Assembly: GCA_033807775.1 (NCBI GenBank)
Contig: CM066315.1
Coordinates: 6,700,501 to 6,764,500, forward strand
Source of the DNA: Saussurea involucrata
Lineage: Eukaryota; Streptophyta; Magnoliopsida; Asterales; Asteraceae
Reading direction: 5' to 3'
DNA length: 64,000 bases
Shown in pieces: positions 22,557 through 33,971 of this stretch. Positions within the stretch are counted from its first letter, which is position 1; the number at the start of each line of letters is the position of its first letter. Under the pieces are notes generated by a model that worked only from the letters and a program-made list of their open reading frames with translations, had not been told where the DNA came from and did not search any database. Position numbers and translations under genes: made by a program.

Positions 22557-22786
22557 ATATTATATATCTATAGGGCCAGGTTCCGGGGAAAACTGCAAAA
22601 AAAAAATGATAAGCGTTCATTTGGACGGTATGCACATGCACATACAAGTAATTTTGTAACATGCACACGTGCATAAAAAAACAAGAAGAGCTTCAAGTAC
22701 TTGTATGCACATGCGCATACCATCCAGATGAACGATTACCAGGGTGTTTCTCATTTTTTCATTTTTTTGGGGGTTTTCCGTGAACC

Positions 22787-22823
<37 letters not shown>

Positions 22824-25323
22824 ATCACTTGAAATGCTTAAACAGTTCTTGATCTAATATAACAGGTCGTCTCCCAAAGCACAAACGCAAGCAGCAACAA
22901 TGTGCTATATGGTTATGGTCATGTCATTGTTATGGTTACTTCACAGGTGAAGCATCACATGTTTTTTGCTCTTGTAGTTGTTTCTGGGTAATCTAACTTG
23001 AGAGAAAGGAATACAAGATCATGAAATAAATTCGAAAAGCAAATTGGGATTTAGGTAGTCCAGTTCAATGGGACACAACTTCAATAATATATGCTATATA
23101 TTTAAGTTGGGGGCTAATCATATTGAGGCCATCGAAGGCCATTTTAATGATGATATATATATATATATTTAATTCAAGGAGGCTGATAGTTCAATTTAGT
23201 GAGGTTTGGGCGGCAATTTCACATCGTTAGTAGGATGCATATTCTTTTTGCAAGTTCTAGTGGATATACTAATAGTCGCCTTTGTGTTTCATCATGAATG
23301 TAGGTTCCCCATGCCATGGAAATTCTTCTTGCTAAATTAAACAGAGTTTGTATCTTCACAGTTCCGAAGTATCTAAGTTACTCAGAGGTAAGCGTCTATA
23401 ACCTGTTAAATCTTCCTACAAGCTCCATTATAATGGTATTTTTTTTACTTTTTTACCCTTCCCTTTTTTCTTGTTTCATTTTGTTTTAGTTTTTACCTCC
23501 ATTTTACATTTTACATTTTGTGGGCCACGTTTCTATTATCTAATTAAGTTAAAGGGACCCAAAAGCACATCTTAAATTCTCCTCACGAGTATCTATGAAA
23601 TGTAAATGTTAAATGAACAAAATTGCGTGTTTTTCAGGCTGCATTTGAATCTAGAGATGCTTATTTCAAGGCTATTGGTTACCAAGAAGAAGATGGAAAG
23701 CTTGAAAGCACCGATAGTTATGTAGCAAGGTTAACTCAACATATGAAACTATATGGGGCACTAATTCAGGTGTTTCATCACTTGATCAACTTTTTAATAA
23801 GCAGAAGTTAATGGTTTCCGATTTTTTCAAAATAAACTTTTGTTTTTAAAAAATATTTCAGACTGAAGTTGATGGTTTCCGAAATTTGCATGGAATTGAA
23901 GAAGGTTGGAAATGGCTTGCCAGGTTTTTAAATGCTCTCCCGGCGAATATTTACACTGCAGTTGCACTTCAGGCATTCATTGAGGTTAGTTGATATCATG
24001 ACTTATTAAGTGTCCACAATAGATATGACACACAGTTTTATGTATGCATAATTCACTGTTTAGTTAACCAAATGACAACTTTACCTTTATTTAATTTCTT
24101 TCTCTTCGCAACTCTTAAAACATTTGTGCATTAGTTAAGGGTATATTTTAGAATTTAGTTATCTATTTCGGAAACTGGACAACTTATTTTGCGACAAACA
24201 TAAATAGAAACGTGGACACTTGTTTTGGGACGGAAGGAGTACTATATTTGAATGTATACATTAATTAAATATAAAAATGTTTGATTACTAGTCATATGCT
24301 TCTTCGGTCCCAAAAGAAATGTGTCAGATTAAATGAAAGTGTTCTAAATACTCTGACAATGAAAAAGGCACACGGATTAAATGAAAGTGTTCTAAATACT
24401 CTCTCACATTGGCAGCATAAAAGAGTTTCACGGCCAAAATTTGCTACTCCCTTTGTCTCAAAATAAATGCTTACAATGAAAAAGGCACACAATTTTAGGA
24501 ACGTGTAATTATTACACTTTCTAATTAACTGAAGTACAATTTTACCCTTGATTACAGAGGGAGTAATGAATTTCTCTTTCTAATAATTAAGGGTAGATTT
24601 GGAAAGTAGACAAGTAGGGGGCGTTTCGTTTTGAAGGAATGGAATATGTGATAGGAATTTGAATGAAATGTTATCAGGTTTGATCAAGCAAGTGTTTGGT
24701 TGACAGAAAATAGGAATTTGGAATGGAATTCAAGGATTTTGAAGGAATTGATTTCCTCTCAACATGGGAACCCAACACAGGAATGGAATTTGGTCAACGG
24801 AATTGACCAATCCAATAATCCTACGAACCAAACCCCCATTTGAAAATCGACATTTATTTTGAGACAAATAAAAATAAAACTGTACACTTATTTTGGTACA
24901 GAGGAAGAAGTATAAAAAGGGAAACTTTTCAAATCGGGTGTTCAAAATTGTTACAATTTTCGTGCTGATAATCAAACACGTCGCTTTTCTTGTCAGTTGG
25001 CAGGGTTTGGTTTATACAGAAGATACAAAAACCAGTTCAAGAAGCTAATAAACATCATATCTCGCGACTTCCTTAAAGCATTGAAGGAGAGAGAAGATCC
25101 AAAAGTGACGAAAGTCGTGATGAGTCTAGAAAACTACATCCAATCGAACGTGTTCCAGAAGGAACCGGAAGGATGGCGGCTGCAGGATACTTTGTTATCA
25201 CATGGGCTCGTCCCAAATGAATCCGACCATCAACAACAGTATCATCAAAACTCGTCTGGATACCGAGGAGGGTACCAACAACAACAATACAATTATAATT
25301 CATCGTATCGTTACCAGCGATAA
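19133..25323 (+). CDS. GLE1: mRNA export factor GLE1 (14 coding exons, 651 aa)
   Basis: GLE1 sits at the cytoplasmic side of the nuclear pore and activates the DEAD-box helicase that releases mRNPs during export. Coding exons: 19133-19308, 19418-19567, 20305-20425, 20520-20668, 21024-21192, 21477-21660, 21787-21896, 22067-22137, 22309-22387, 22866-22946, 23304-23387, 23638-23769, 23862-23984, 24997-25323; all junctions are GT/AG and phases agree. Residues 1-100 hold the plant start motif KLELRCPQRVGG and an acidic patch; 150-320 are a Lys/Glu/Arg coiled coil (IEEKKIR, EEKVRQEK); about 330-615 is the GLE1 domain (VTSQVPHAMEILLAK, MKLYGALIQTEVDGFRNLHG, GWKWLARFLNALPAN, AGFGLYRRYKNQF). The tail is Gln/Tyr-rich. 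The start at 19133 is chosen because KLELRCP follows it at once; a leader ATG at 18070 is possible. Most larger introns carry MITEs. Confidence 0.93.
19588..20197. mobile_element. PIF-type MITE in GLE1 intron 2
   Basis: GGCTATGTTTGGC and GCCAAACAATGCC form the ends, each flanked by TTA (19585-19587 and 20198-20200). Subterminal TAGCTGATAAGCTAGC motifs repeat in inverted form. It makes up most of the intron. Confidence 0.85.
20730..20999. mobile_element. PIF-type MITE in GLE1 intron 4
   Basis: GAGGCTGTTTG at the left and CAAACAGTCCC at the right, with TGA on both sides. The interior has CCTCTTAATCATTCTGA-type repeats in both orientations. Confidence 0.65.
22573..22787. mobile_element. Fold-back MITE in TA/TC microsatellite, GLE1 intron 9
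   Basis: GGGCCAGGTTCCGGGGAAAA pairs with GGGGTTTTCCGTGAACCC, and the arms continue inward through CGTTCATTTGGACGGTATGC and its inverse. It sits between (CT)n(TA)n(GT)n at 22502-22572 and (CT)n(TA)n at 22788-22820. Ends and site resemble the TA-lodged family at 3929 and 58935. Confidence 0.7.
24120..24930. mobile_element. Stowaway-like MITE fragments and a nested MITE in GLE1 intron 13
   Basis: Several Tc1/mariner-type ends of the CTCCCTC-GTCCCAAAATAA kind occur: GGGACGGAAGGAGTA at about 24228, TACTCCCTTTGTCTCAAAAT at about 24444, CAGAGGGAGTA at about 24555 and CAGAGGAAGAAGTA at about 24899. ATTAAATGAAAGTGTTCTAAATACTCT is duplicated at 24312 and 24377 (unit cited by its parts ATTAAATGAAAG and TTCTAAATACTCT). 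A separate GGGGGCGTTT...AAACCCCC MITE lies at about 24616-24836. Confidence 0.55.
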
Positions 25324-25526
25324 GGTTAGAAACTATTGTTATTTGTTGCTACAAAGGTTAGTTGCAGATGGATTTGAAGGATTTGTATGTAAGCCGCACC
25401 ATTTTGGATCATATTCATTATATTTGTTTTCATTTACGACAGATGAATATGTATGTATTCAGAGTGTACATTTATGTGAATGTAAGTTTGAGTTTGCAAC
25501 TAGTTTAGGGTGTTCTAGGTTCTATT

Positions 25527-26870
25527 TGGTTTAATGGATTTGGAATTGAATTCCATTCCAATCTTTGTTTGGTGTGAAGTAATGCATGAATTTAAAATCC
25601 CATGGGTGGTTGGGATTTGTAGGATCTGTATGTAATAATATTTTAAAACATGTGTTTTGTAATAATTAATTAAAATTTTTATTTAATTCTTTTTATAATT
25701 TGTTTATATAAATTATTTACAGAGAATGAAATTCAATTCTATTCCAAATTATATAAATCAAATATTTGGTAGGGAAATTAATTTATTTGATTTACCCTTA
25801 GTTGACCAAACATTCATTCAAATGCCCCATTTCTCTTTCATTTCAGTAAAATACCCTGCTTTTCCATTAAACAATCTGTGGCCACGGACACATTTAGTGT
25901 CTTCAATTTTGCATATATATAAAAGTTACACTTACAACCCTTACAATTAGTTATCAATTTTACTTTTAATCCTTTTACTTTTTCATTTTTTATTTTAAAC
26001 CCTTATCATATAAACATAAATAATCGTATATGAACTAAAATACATTAAAAATATATTTTTTATTTTTTACAAATTATATCATTGTAATCGTTTCATCAAT
26101 ACATTCGAAGTGAGCCTAATATTGAATATTTTTGGATTTAATCATACTATTAAATATCATGAATATATACGAATAACTTTGTTTTATGTTTCTTATATTC
26201 ATTTTCGATTTTACATCCCTTTTATATTAAAAATACACAATTATAAGTTAATAGTATGATTAAATCCCTTTTATTCGTATATATTCATGATATTTAATAG
26301 TATGATTAAATCCAAAAATATTCAATATTAGGCTTATTTCGAAGGTATTGACGAAACGATTACAATGATATAATTTGTAAAAAATAAAAAAAATGTATTT
26401 TTAATGTATTTTAGTTCATATACGATTATTTATGTTTATATGATAAGGGTTTAAAATGAAAAATGAAAAATGAAAAAGTAAATGATTAAAAGTAAAATTG
26501 ACAACTAATTGTAAGGGTTATAAGTGTAACTTATATATATATATATATACATGAATTGAAGACGACACATTCACATTTCATTTTCTAAGTTGAGTCTGTG
26601 GGCCACGGACTCCAGGGACCCGAATTGTAAATTTATAAAATGTGTCCGTGGACCAGGATGGTTTAACGGAAAAGTGGGGTATTTTACTGAAATGGAAGAG
26701 AAATGGGGCATTTAGATGAATGTTTGGTCAACTAAGGGCAAATCAATTAATTTCCCTAAATCAAACGCATCAAAGAATCCAAATACTTCTAAATCAAAAT
26801 CACTCTAATTCTAAATCCTTTTGTAAAATTCAAATCTCTCGATCATTTCATGAAACCAAACACCTCAAAT
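25527..26870. mobile_element. MITE with GGATTTGGAATTGAATTCC ends, interrupted by a fold-back MULE
   Basis: The left part (25527-25762) with GGATTTGGAATTGAATTCCA and the right part (26766-26870), ending ATGAAACCAAACACCTC, are the two halves of one MITE. It is related to 45253-45680. They are separated by the fold-back element at 25763-26756. It lies just downstream of GLE1. Confidence 0.55.
25763..26756. mobile_element. Fold-back MULE-like element with 9-bp TSD
   Basis: TAAATCAAA flanks it at 25754-25762 and 26757-26765. GGGAAATTAATT (25772) faces AATTAATTTCCC (to 26756), and arms match through TTAGTTGACCAAACATTCAT, AATGCCCCATTTCTCTT and GTCCGTGG motifs. The left side has 9 extra bases before GGGAAATT. 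Inside, at about 25907-26545, is a near-perfect palindrome starting at TA tracts. Its arms (TTACAACCCTTACAATTAG, TCGAAGTGAGCCTAATATTG) match the arms of the Level 4 element, so a TA-lodged element appears to be nested in the MULE. Confidence 0.75.
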
Positions 26871-27911
26871 GGGTACATGTATATTCAATTGAGAATCATA
26901 ATATTTATGAACTCAACTAATGATTGAACAATGAAATATCATAAATATTCAGCATGAGTAGAAAATGCATGATATTTATGAATTTATAGATGTATTATCC
27001 GTGAATCATTAGTGAATAGTTTACATACATTTAGAGATGTACAAAAAAGTTCAAACCAAAAGCATGGTTTGAAAAAGCTTGAGTCTAGTGAGCCTGAAGC
27101 CCGACATAGGACAGACCTCAAAGCCCGATTATGCCGAAATTTGAAAACCCCAAGAAAACTCCTAACATGAAAAAAAATCGGTTTATTCAACCCAAAGCTT
27201 AGACCTTTTTTCTTATTGAAAAAGGGTTTGGATGGTCCAGACTCTTGTGCATCTCTAAATCCGATCAATACAAGCTTTACTTTTTTACTAAATATTTATT
27301 TTTGAATAAAGATTCCAAATATGAGATCCAATCAATCATAAATTTATATATACTTTTCTATAAGTAGCCCAATTGATAAAAGAGCGTAACAACTTTGTTC
27401 AAATACAAGATATGTTCCGGATTCAAACTTGGTTCTCTCTGTTAGTCAAAGTCGTTGACTGAGCCAAAGAATACTTGGTGGATTCCATGTTGGAATTGTC
27501 GGTAATTTGATTGAAATATTAATTTATATAAAATTTATTTTGATTTTAATAAATTAATTTAATATAAATATTAACATCAATAATTACAGAATGTCGTATG
27601 AAACGGTGCTCCGTTAACAACGAAACCCCCAAAAGGAAAAGATGCTCAAAAGGTTGGTGGGAACTACAAAATCTTGTTCTTCAATCTGTGATTTTTCTTG
27701 GAGTTCGGACTTCCCGAAGGTACCACAAAATCTTCGATTTCTGATATTTTAGTTAAACCCTAACAATCGCTACACCTTTTTAATCGGATTCATACGGTTT
27801 TTCAGATACATTTGCTCGTAGTTTGATTAGAATCGTAACGATCATTTGATTGATTGAAGTCTGTGTGATTGATTGTTTAATTTGAGTTGATTGTTCTTAA
27901 TTTCGCCAATT
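26871..27911 (+). other. Intergenic DNA with one MITE-like palindrome, then leader of the coiled-coil gene
   Basis: About 27029-27261 is bounded by GAGATGTACAAAA and TTGTGCATCTC, a degenerate inverted pair, probably a MITE. About 27600-27911 looks like a transcribed leader of the downstream gene, with a possible donor at CCGAAG/GTACC (about 27719). Nothing else is recognised. Confidence 0.4.
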
Positions 27912-30900
27912 ATGGCGGATGGAGACGATAACGATTCCATGTTGAGCGATGTGGAAGAAGAAGATAACCTTCCGGTTCCGATTGTTATCGGAACTCCGTC
28001 GTCGACAGAGGATGTGTCGATTGAGAGATTTCGAGAGCTGGTGGCGGAGCTCGATCGCGAACGGCAAGCTCGTGAGGTAGTGGAGAAATCGAAATCTGAA
28101 TTGCAAGTGTCGTTTAACAGATTGAAAGTTCTGGCACACGAAGCGATCAAGAAGCGAGACGAGATTTCGCGGCAGAGAGACGAGTTTTTGAGATCGAATG
28201 AGAAGTTATCGTCGGAGTTGGCTGAAATTGTTAAGGAAAAAGCTGAGCTGTTGAAGCAGAAAGATGATTTCGTTAAGCAATTTGAAGAATCGGTGAAGGC
28301 CAAGGATTCTTCTAGGTCAGAAATTGAAACGGCGGCACAGATGTTAGTGACCGGAATAGATAAAATTTCTGGTAAAGTGAATAACATCAAGAACTTCTCC
28401 GCTGGAGGATTGCCGAGATCCCAAAAGTATACTGGTTTGCCTGCTGTTGCCTATGGAGTGATCAAGAGAACTAATGAGATTGTTGAGGAGCTTGTTAGAC
28501 AGATTGAAACAACAGCCAAGTCTAGGAATGAGGCAAGGGAGCAAATGGAGCAGAGAAATTATGAGATTGCGATTGAAGTATCAGAGCTTGAGGCTACAAT
28601 CAGTAGGCTTAGAGAGGAGGTCTCCAAGAGAAATTCTAGTGTTGAAGGTTTAGAGAAAACAATGGATGAGAAAGATGGGATGATAGCAGAATTGGAAAGG
28701 GAGTTGGATGAGAAGCAAGATTTAGTGAGCGAGTATGGTAATAAGTTGAGGATTTTGGAGTCACGGATGGATTCACAAAGACCGTTACTGGTTAATCAAT
28801 TGAGTCATGTTTCAAAGATACATGACCAGATTTGTGGTGTCATTAAGATAATTGATGGTAACAAGAAAGAGCAGTCGGATTTATCAGATTCCTTGTTTGT
28901 TCCACAAGAAACAGATGCAGAGGAGAATATACGAGCTTCTTTAGCTGGATTGGAGATGATAAGTGAATTAAGCTCCATGGTTTTGGAAAAAACAAAAGAT
29001 TTGGTAGCTGAGAGAAGTCGAGAAGTGAAAAGCCTAAACGAAACAGTTACTCAGTTAGTAAAGGAGAAAGAGCATATTGGGTCTTTACTGAGGAGTGCTT
29101 TGTCAAGAAGAATGTCATCCGACCTGTCTTCAAAAACCAATGAGTTGTTTAAAGTGGCAGAAAATGGATTAAGAGAATCTGGGATAAATTATAAGTTTAG
29201 TAATCATACCAAGGAAGGAAAAGTTACAGCTTCAAGTGATAAGGCTGGGAATGTCGAATCAGAAGATGATGAAATATATACTTTGGTGTGTCTCTTAGCA
29301 TTAACTCTACGTAAGCAAAACTTCCGCAAAATATCTTTTTGGCTGAGACGCTTTTCCGCTATGTGCAGGCTGGTGCTCTTGAGAACATTATAAAACAGTC
29401 TCAGCTCGAGATTATTGAACTGCAGCATACTGTTGATGAACTAAGGTATTTTCCATTTAATGCGCACCATCATGATTGCATATTTCATTGTAGCTTTTTG
29501 TTGGTAAAGATTCTTTGTAATGTTGGGTGTAGATGATATTTGGCAAGTCCGATCACTGTTCATTGTGTATATATATACCTCAATTTTGTATGGCTCGACT
29601 TCTTTAAATGGTTTAAAATAGGGATGAGATCGGGACCGGACCGGTACCGAACCGGTTGGTACCGAATTTTTTTGGGACTAAAAAGTGGTACCGAAAACTG
29701 AACCGTATATACCGGTTCGGTTTCGGTTTCGGGACGGGAAAATCGGTACTAGTACCACTTAGGACCGAAAATATGAAAATGTATCGAATGTGTATCAAAA
29801 CCAATAGCAAACCAAAACATCTTCGTAATATTTCAAATGTGTTTCAAAGCAATTCCCGAATCCCAAATTTGTCGATTTTTTGATGTGTTTGTAAGGGTAC
29901 CGATTTTTTGATGGTTATGTATGCGGGGTCGATTTTTTGGGTTTATGGAAAAGGTTTGGTTAGTTTAGAAGATGATATATCTTGATTAGCAAAGATAAGT
30001 TTAGTTTATATAGGAAATGATATGCATACTTACGTTTTTTTAATAAAAACAATGACTTTTAAAATTCCGGTTCGGTTTCGGTATTTTCGGGAAAATCCCG
30101 GTACCGAATACCGAAATACCGAATACCGAATTTGGAGATTATATGGAACCGAATACCGGACCGAATACATGGTACCGGTACGGTACCGGTTCGGTCCCGG
30201 TTCGGTTCGGGAAATCGGTCCGATTTGCTCATCCCTAGTTTAAAATTCTTCATCTTTTATACTTGTATGCATCCATGTGAAATAGCTTCAGGTATTTGCT
30301 AACTGTGGTGTGTTTGGATTCTACTCGTAATCAAGGGCAGAGTCAAGTTTACTTAAGGAACATGCTGAGGCTCAAGCTAAGGAGCTTCTGCAAAGGAAAC
30401 AACAGGTAGAGGAACTTGAAGAAAAAGAGCGAGTGGCAAATGAAAATGTAAGTTACTGTTGCTAATATTGTACTTGTGAGGAAAACAAATTAAACCAACA
30501 AGTTATGGTTCAAAAGTTGATGCTATAGTTTCTCTTTCATTCAGCTTTCATATGCAATAGCCAAAACCTATAGCAGTACTCTACTTATCAAGAAAGTTCA
30601 TTCTGTCTAGGTTGAAGGGCTTATGATGGACATTGCTGCAGCGGAAGAGGAGATCACAAGATGGAAAGTGGCAGCACAGCAAGAAGCTGCAGCAGGCAAA
30701 GCTGTGGAACAAGATTATATAGCACAGGTATGCTCACACTTATCTATGTGTTCATTTTTTCTTCTCGAGATATAAGCAGTGGAATATGCACCCAATAATA
30801 TAAGTTATCCCTGCTCGAATGTAAATTTACTTATTAATTCTGTCATTAAAAGGCCTTGAGTCATACGCGTTCAGAAACTAGCTTTTATGCCACTCAGAAA

Positions 30901-33166
30901 CTTTGCTCTATAGTTGCCGGAAATCATTAATTACGTTCTTCAGTTAATGAAGATATTTTATGATATCTGGGATTTGGGAACTAGTATGAAAAAGTTCCTA
31001 GTGCCTACTCTCTGATATTCGATTTGCATGCAGAATGTCTGAATTTCTGTGTCGATATTAATAAATGTTGTGCATGTAATTGTAGGACTAACTCAATTAG
31101 AAGCATTAGTTATTAATGCATGAATCGAATTTGAAGATCACCAAATGTGGTTCATGAATCGTGAATCAAATTGAATCATGGATTCACTTAAACTTATATG
31201 AACATATAAGCACAAAAACTAAGCGCCCTAGTGATGTATAAATGAAATATACTTGTATTAATTATGAGATCATTGCCTTATCCTGTGAGTTGATCTTTAT
31301 AATACCAGATACTAAAACCATATTCTTCATTTGACTACAAATAAGCTTTGGATTAATAAACTCGATTCGCTAGTCAAAGAAAGCAATAGATATAAGGTAA
31401 GAAATCCAAAGTATCAAAATCTTACATAACTATTTGATTCGGCCATATAATTGTGATTTGTTGATATGATGGCTGTTCAGATAGGACTCCGATTTGCTAA
31501 TGGGTTTCATTATTTGTTTCATGAATCAAATAGAATCCTAGGTTTCGAATTGTGGGTCCCCTTTGATTACATTTTGCAACTACAACTTGGATACCTATGT
31601 TCCAAAAAAAATGTGAGAAATATAGTTTAATTGATAAAAGCAATCAACCAAATTGAGTATCAAGTTTCTGGGGATCTTGAACATAAATGAAATTAAGAGG
31701 GACGATTGAAATTAATTTATTACCTAAGCTAGCTCCTCCAATGGAACCCATGTTAATTTTACTCGTATATAAACCATATAGCAATACCTTATCATTGAAG
31801 CCTTCAGACGCAACCCAAGTAATATCTATAATATATCTAGACACTTATATGTATCCTACTACAATATTTGGAATTGAAATCGTCTTAGTAACACACACAT
31901 ACATACAGAGCTTATTAGGAGTCAAAACTATCTCGAAAACCTTAATTCCTCAACTAACCTCATGAACAAGCCAGTTTCAACTACCCGAATGAAGGAATCC
32001 CTTAGATATGATGCAAAATGGTATATATATATATATACAAATATAAATATATTATCTAATATCTATGTATAGATATAAATAGATTAGGGTAGCAGATTAG
32101 AGGATGGGGTAGGGTTAGTGCCTCGTTTGGTGCCCCCGTCGACCCCTAACTCTGCCCCCACCAAAAATAACAACACTCTTGATTAATGTTATTTTGTTCT
32201 TAATTTTGTTGGATTACATACAAATATTATGTGAATGGGGATGTGTTCCTTTTACTGCATTAGTTATGTGTAACATGTGATGTTATTACAAAGTCCGAGG
32301 GATTTTTTTGTTTTTTCAAGGGACCTTTTTTGGTTGATTTTGAGACTTTTCCGGTTTATGTCCCTTGTATTTTTTAACATCTCACAGAACCCCTCCAAGC
32401 TTAGCGTGTGCACTTTTTATACCAAAAAAATTCTAACGGACCCCCCTGGGTCAAGAGGCTAACCACCCCGCCCCTGGGGCGAGGGTTGTGGCAGATTAAA
32501 TAGTGTGTGAATACAGTATAACTAGTAAAAGTATATCAACCCACCATTCCTATAATGACTAAAGGGCTGTTTGTTTTTCTTTAAAAACCTCTTAATACCT
32601 CTGAAGTCTGAATCGTTCAGACGTTTGTTTGTTTTTTTTCAGACTTCAGAGGCTCTTAAGTCTGAAATACGTCTGAAATCAGAAGAGGCAACCTAATGTC
32701 TTATAACCTCTTAAAGCACCACCTCTTATCAATCAGACGTGAAATAAGACTTCAGACTTCAGACCTCTTAAAAAACAAACGACACCTAAATGGTCTGCTA
32801 CCATGACTGCAGTTATCTACCATACGCCAAGAACTCGAGGAAGCAAAGCAGGTTGTGATAGAGTCCGAAAAAAAGCTAAAATTCAAAGAGGAAACAGCCG
32901 CAGCCGCCATGGCTGCTAGAGATGCGGCCGAGACATCCTTAAAGTTGGCGGACACGAGGGCTACTCGTTTGAGGGAACGGCTCGAAGAGTTGACTCGTCA
33001 ACTTGAAGAACTCGATACACGAAAAAGCAGCTCAACCAACGGAAATAGGTCTAGATACATGTGTTGGCCTTGGCAATGGCTCGGTTTGGATGCTGTTGGA
33101 CCCCGCCAACCCGACACACATCAACATACTTCAAATGAGATGGAGCTTTCCGAACCTCTTCTCTGA
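27912..33166 (+). CDS. Long coiled-coil protein of unknown function (5 exons, 677 aa)
   Basis: Exons 27912-29285, 29369-29445, 30336-30447, 30611-30727 and 32813-33166 join at GT/AG with consistent phases. After an acidic start (MADGDDNDSMLSDVEEEDN) nearly the whole protein is heptad-rich: SIERFRELVAELDRERQARE, ELQVSFNRLKVLAHEAIKKR, then long Glu/Lys/Arg runs to about residue 630. A shorter non-coil patch with GLPAVAYGVIKRTNEIVEEL sits near residue 190. The C-terminus is different: RYMCWPWQWLGLDAVG, then a polar tail ending NEMELSEPLL, which could be a membrane- or partner-binding motif. I recognise it as a conserved plant family often labelled USO1-like or unknown, without enzymatic motifs. 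The start is the first ATG in an open frame; a TTG-started extension is ignored. Introns 2 and 4 hold MITEs. Confidence 0.85.
29619..30237. mobile_element. hAT-type MITE with perfect 8-bp TSD, coiled-coil gene intron 2
   Basis: TAGGGATGAGATCGG and CCGATTTGCTCATCCCTA form the ends. GTTTAAAA flanks both (29611-29618 and 30238-30245). Subterminal regions are dense in CCGGTACCG and GGTTCGGT repeats in both orientations. Short frames inside are artefacts. Confidence 0.9.
30728..32562 (+). other. Large intron 4 of the coiled-coil gene
   Basis: The 2085-bp intron (30728-32812) is AT-rich with a TA tract at 32023-32038. No coding or RNA gene was recognised apart from the MITE at its 3' end. Confidence 0.6.
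32563..32786. mobile_element. PIF-type MITE in intron 4
   Basis: AGGGCTGTTTGTTTTTC at the left and AAAACAAACGACACC at the right, with TAA on both sides (32560-32562 and 32787-32789). The interior is an imperfect palindrome of ACTTCAGA/TCTGAAGT and CCTCTTA motifs. It ends only 26 bp before the last exon, so the branch-point region may be transposon-derived. Confidence 0.8.
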
Positions 33167-33415
33167 TACCTTTCGTGTTTTTCGGTATGTTTTCTTTCTT
33201 TTTTCCTGTTACACTCGAAATGATAGATTTAAGCACATTCTTTTTTGGAGTCTTTCTTTATAAACAATGTTCGGTGTTGTTGATTATTGTACAGCAGATA
33301 TGAAAAAGTCGAGTTTTGAATTGTGTATGAGTTTTGGAAATTGGAAACTGCAGATTCCCATAAAAGTGTGTGCTTTTTGGTGTTGTGTTTTCTTGTAACA
33401 AAGATATAGATGTAA

Positions 33416-33786
33416 GAGCATCTCCAACAGCTTCCCCAAAATTTCTCTAAAATGGAGAATCAAAAGTCAAAATCCCTAAAAAAAATTACATCCATCTCCA
33501 ACAGATTCCCCATTTTGGAGAAAAAAACAATGATTATAATATTAAAATATTGTATTTATCTATTAAAATATTATTTCTCTCTCTAAATATTATTTTTCAA
33601 AGATTTCTATCGGTGCTCTCACTAAGTAATCATTTTTGGGGTTAACTCCATATTTGGAGAAAAACTTCTCTTTTCTACTTTCTCCATTTTGGAGATAGTT
33701 TTGGGGAAGCTGATGGAGCAAAAAAACAACCCAAATTCCCCATATTCTCTATTTTCTCCAAAATGGGGAAGCTGTTGGAGATGCTC
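33416..33786. mobile_element. Harbinger MITE with GAGCATCTCCAACAGC ends
   Basis: Perfect inverted ends GAGCATCTCCAACAGCTTCC at 33416-33435 and their complement to 33786, with TAA at 33413-33415 and 33787-33789. A second inner copy of CATCTCCAACAGATTCCCCA occurs near the left end and of GGGGAAGCTGATGGAG near the right. Confidence 0.92.
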
Positions 33787-33792
33787 TAACTA

Positions 33793-33971
33793 ACCACGAG
33801 GGTTGTGGCGAACCGGGGATGTGGTGGAATATCCCATCTGCCCAGGGTTCGAATCCAGGCGTACACAACAATTGTAGCCACTGAGGTTTAATCAGGGCTG
33901 ATATCTTACAGTCATAAATTGCCAAGGGATTAGTCTAAGGCATAGCCTAGGACATCATTCCCAAAAAAAAA
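33793..33971 (+). repeat. tRNA-derived SINE
   Basis: An A-box-like GTTGTGGCGAACCGG and a B-box GGTTCGAATCC (33846) are followed by TTGTAGCCACTG, GGGATTAGTCTAAGG and a short A-tail. Layout and wording match the SINE at 35772-35982. The GGGATTAGTC motif is the kind seen near the 3' end of many angiosperm SINEs. Confidence 0.65.

Noticed and set aside
28344..28544. Minus-strand frames over the coiled-coil exon
   Set aside because: Shadow frames of a well-supported plus-strand exon.
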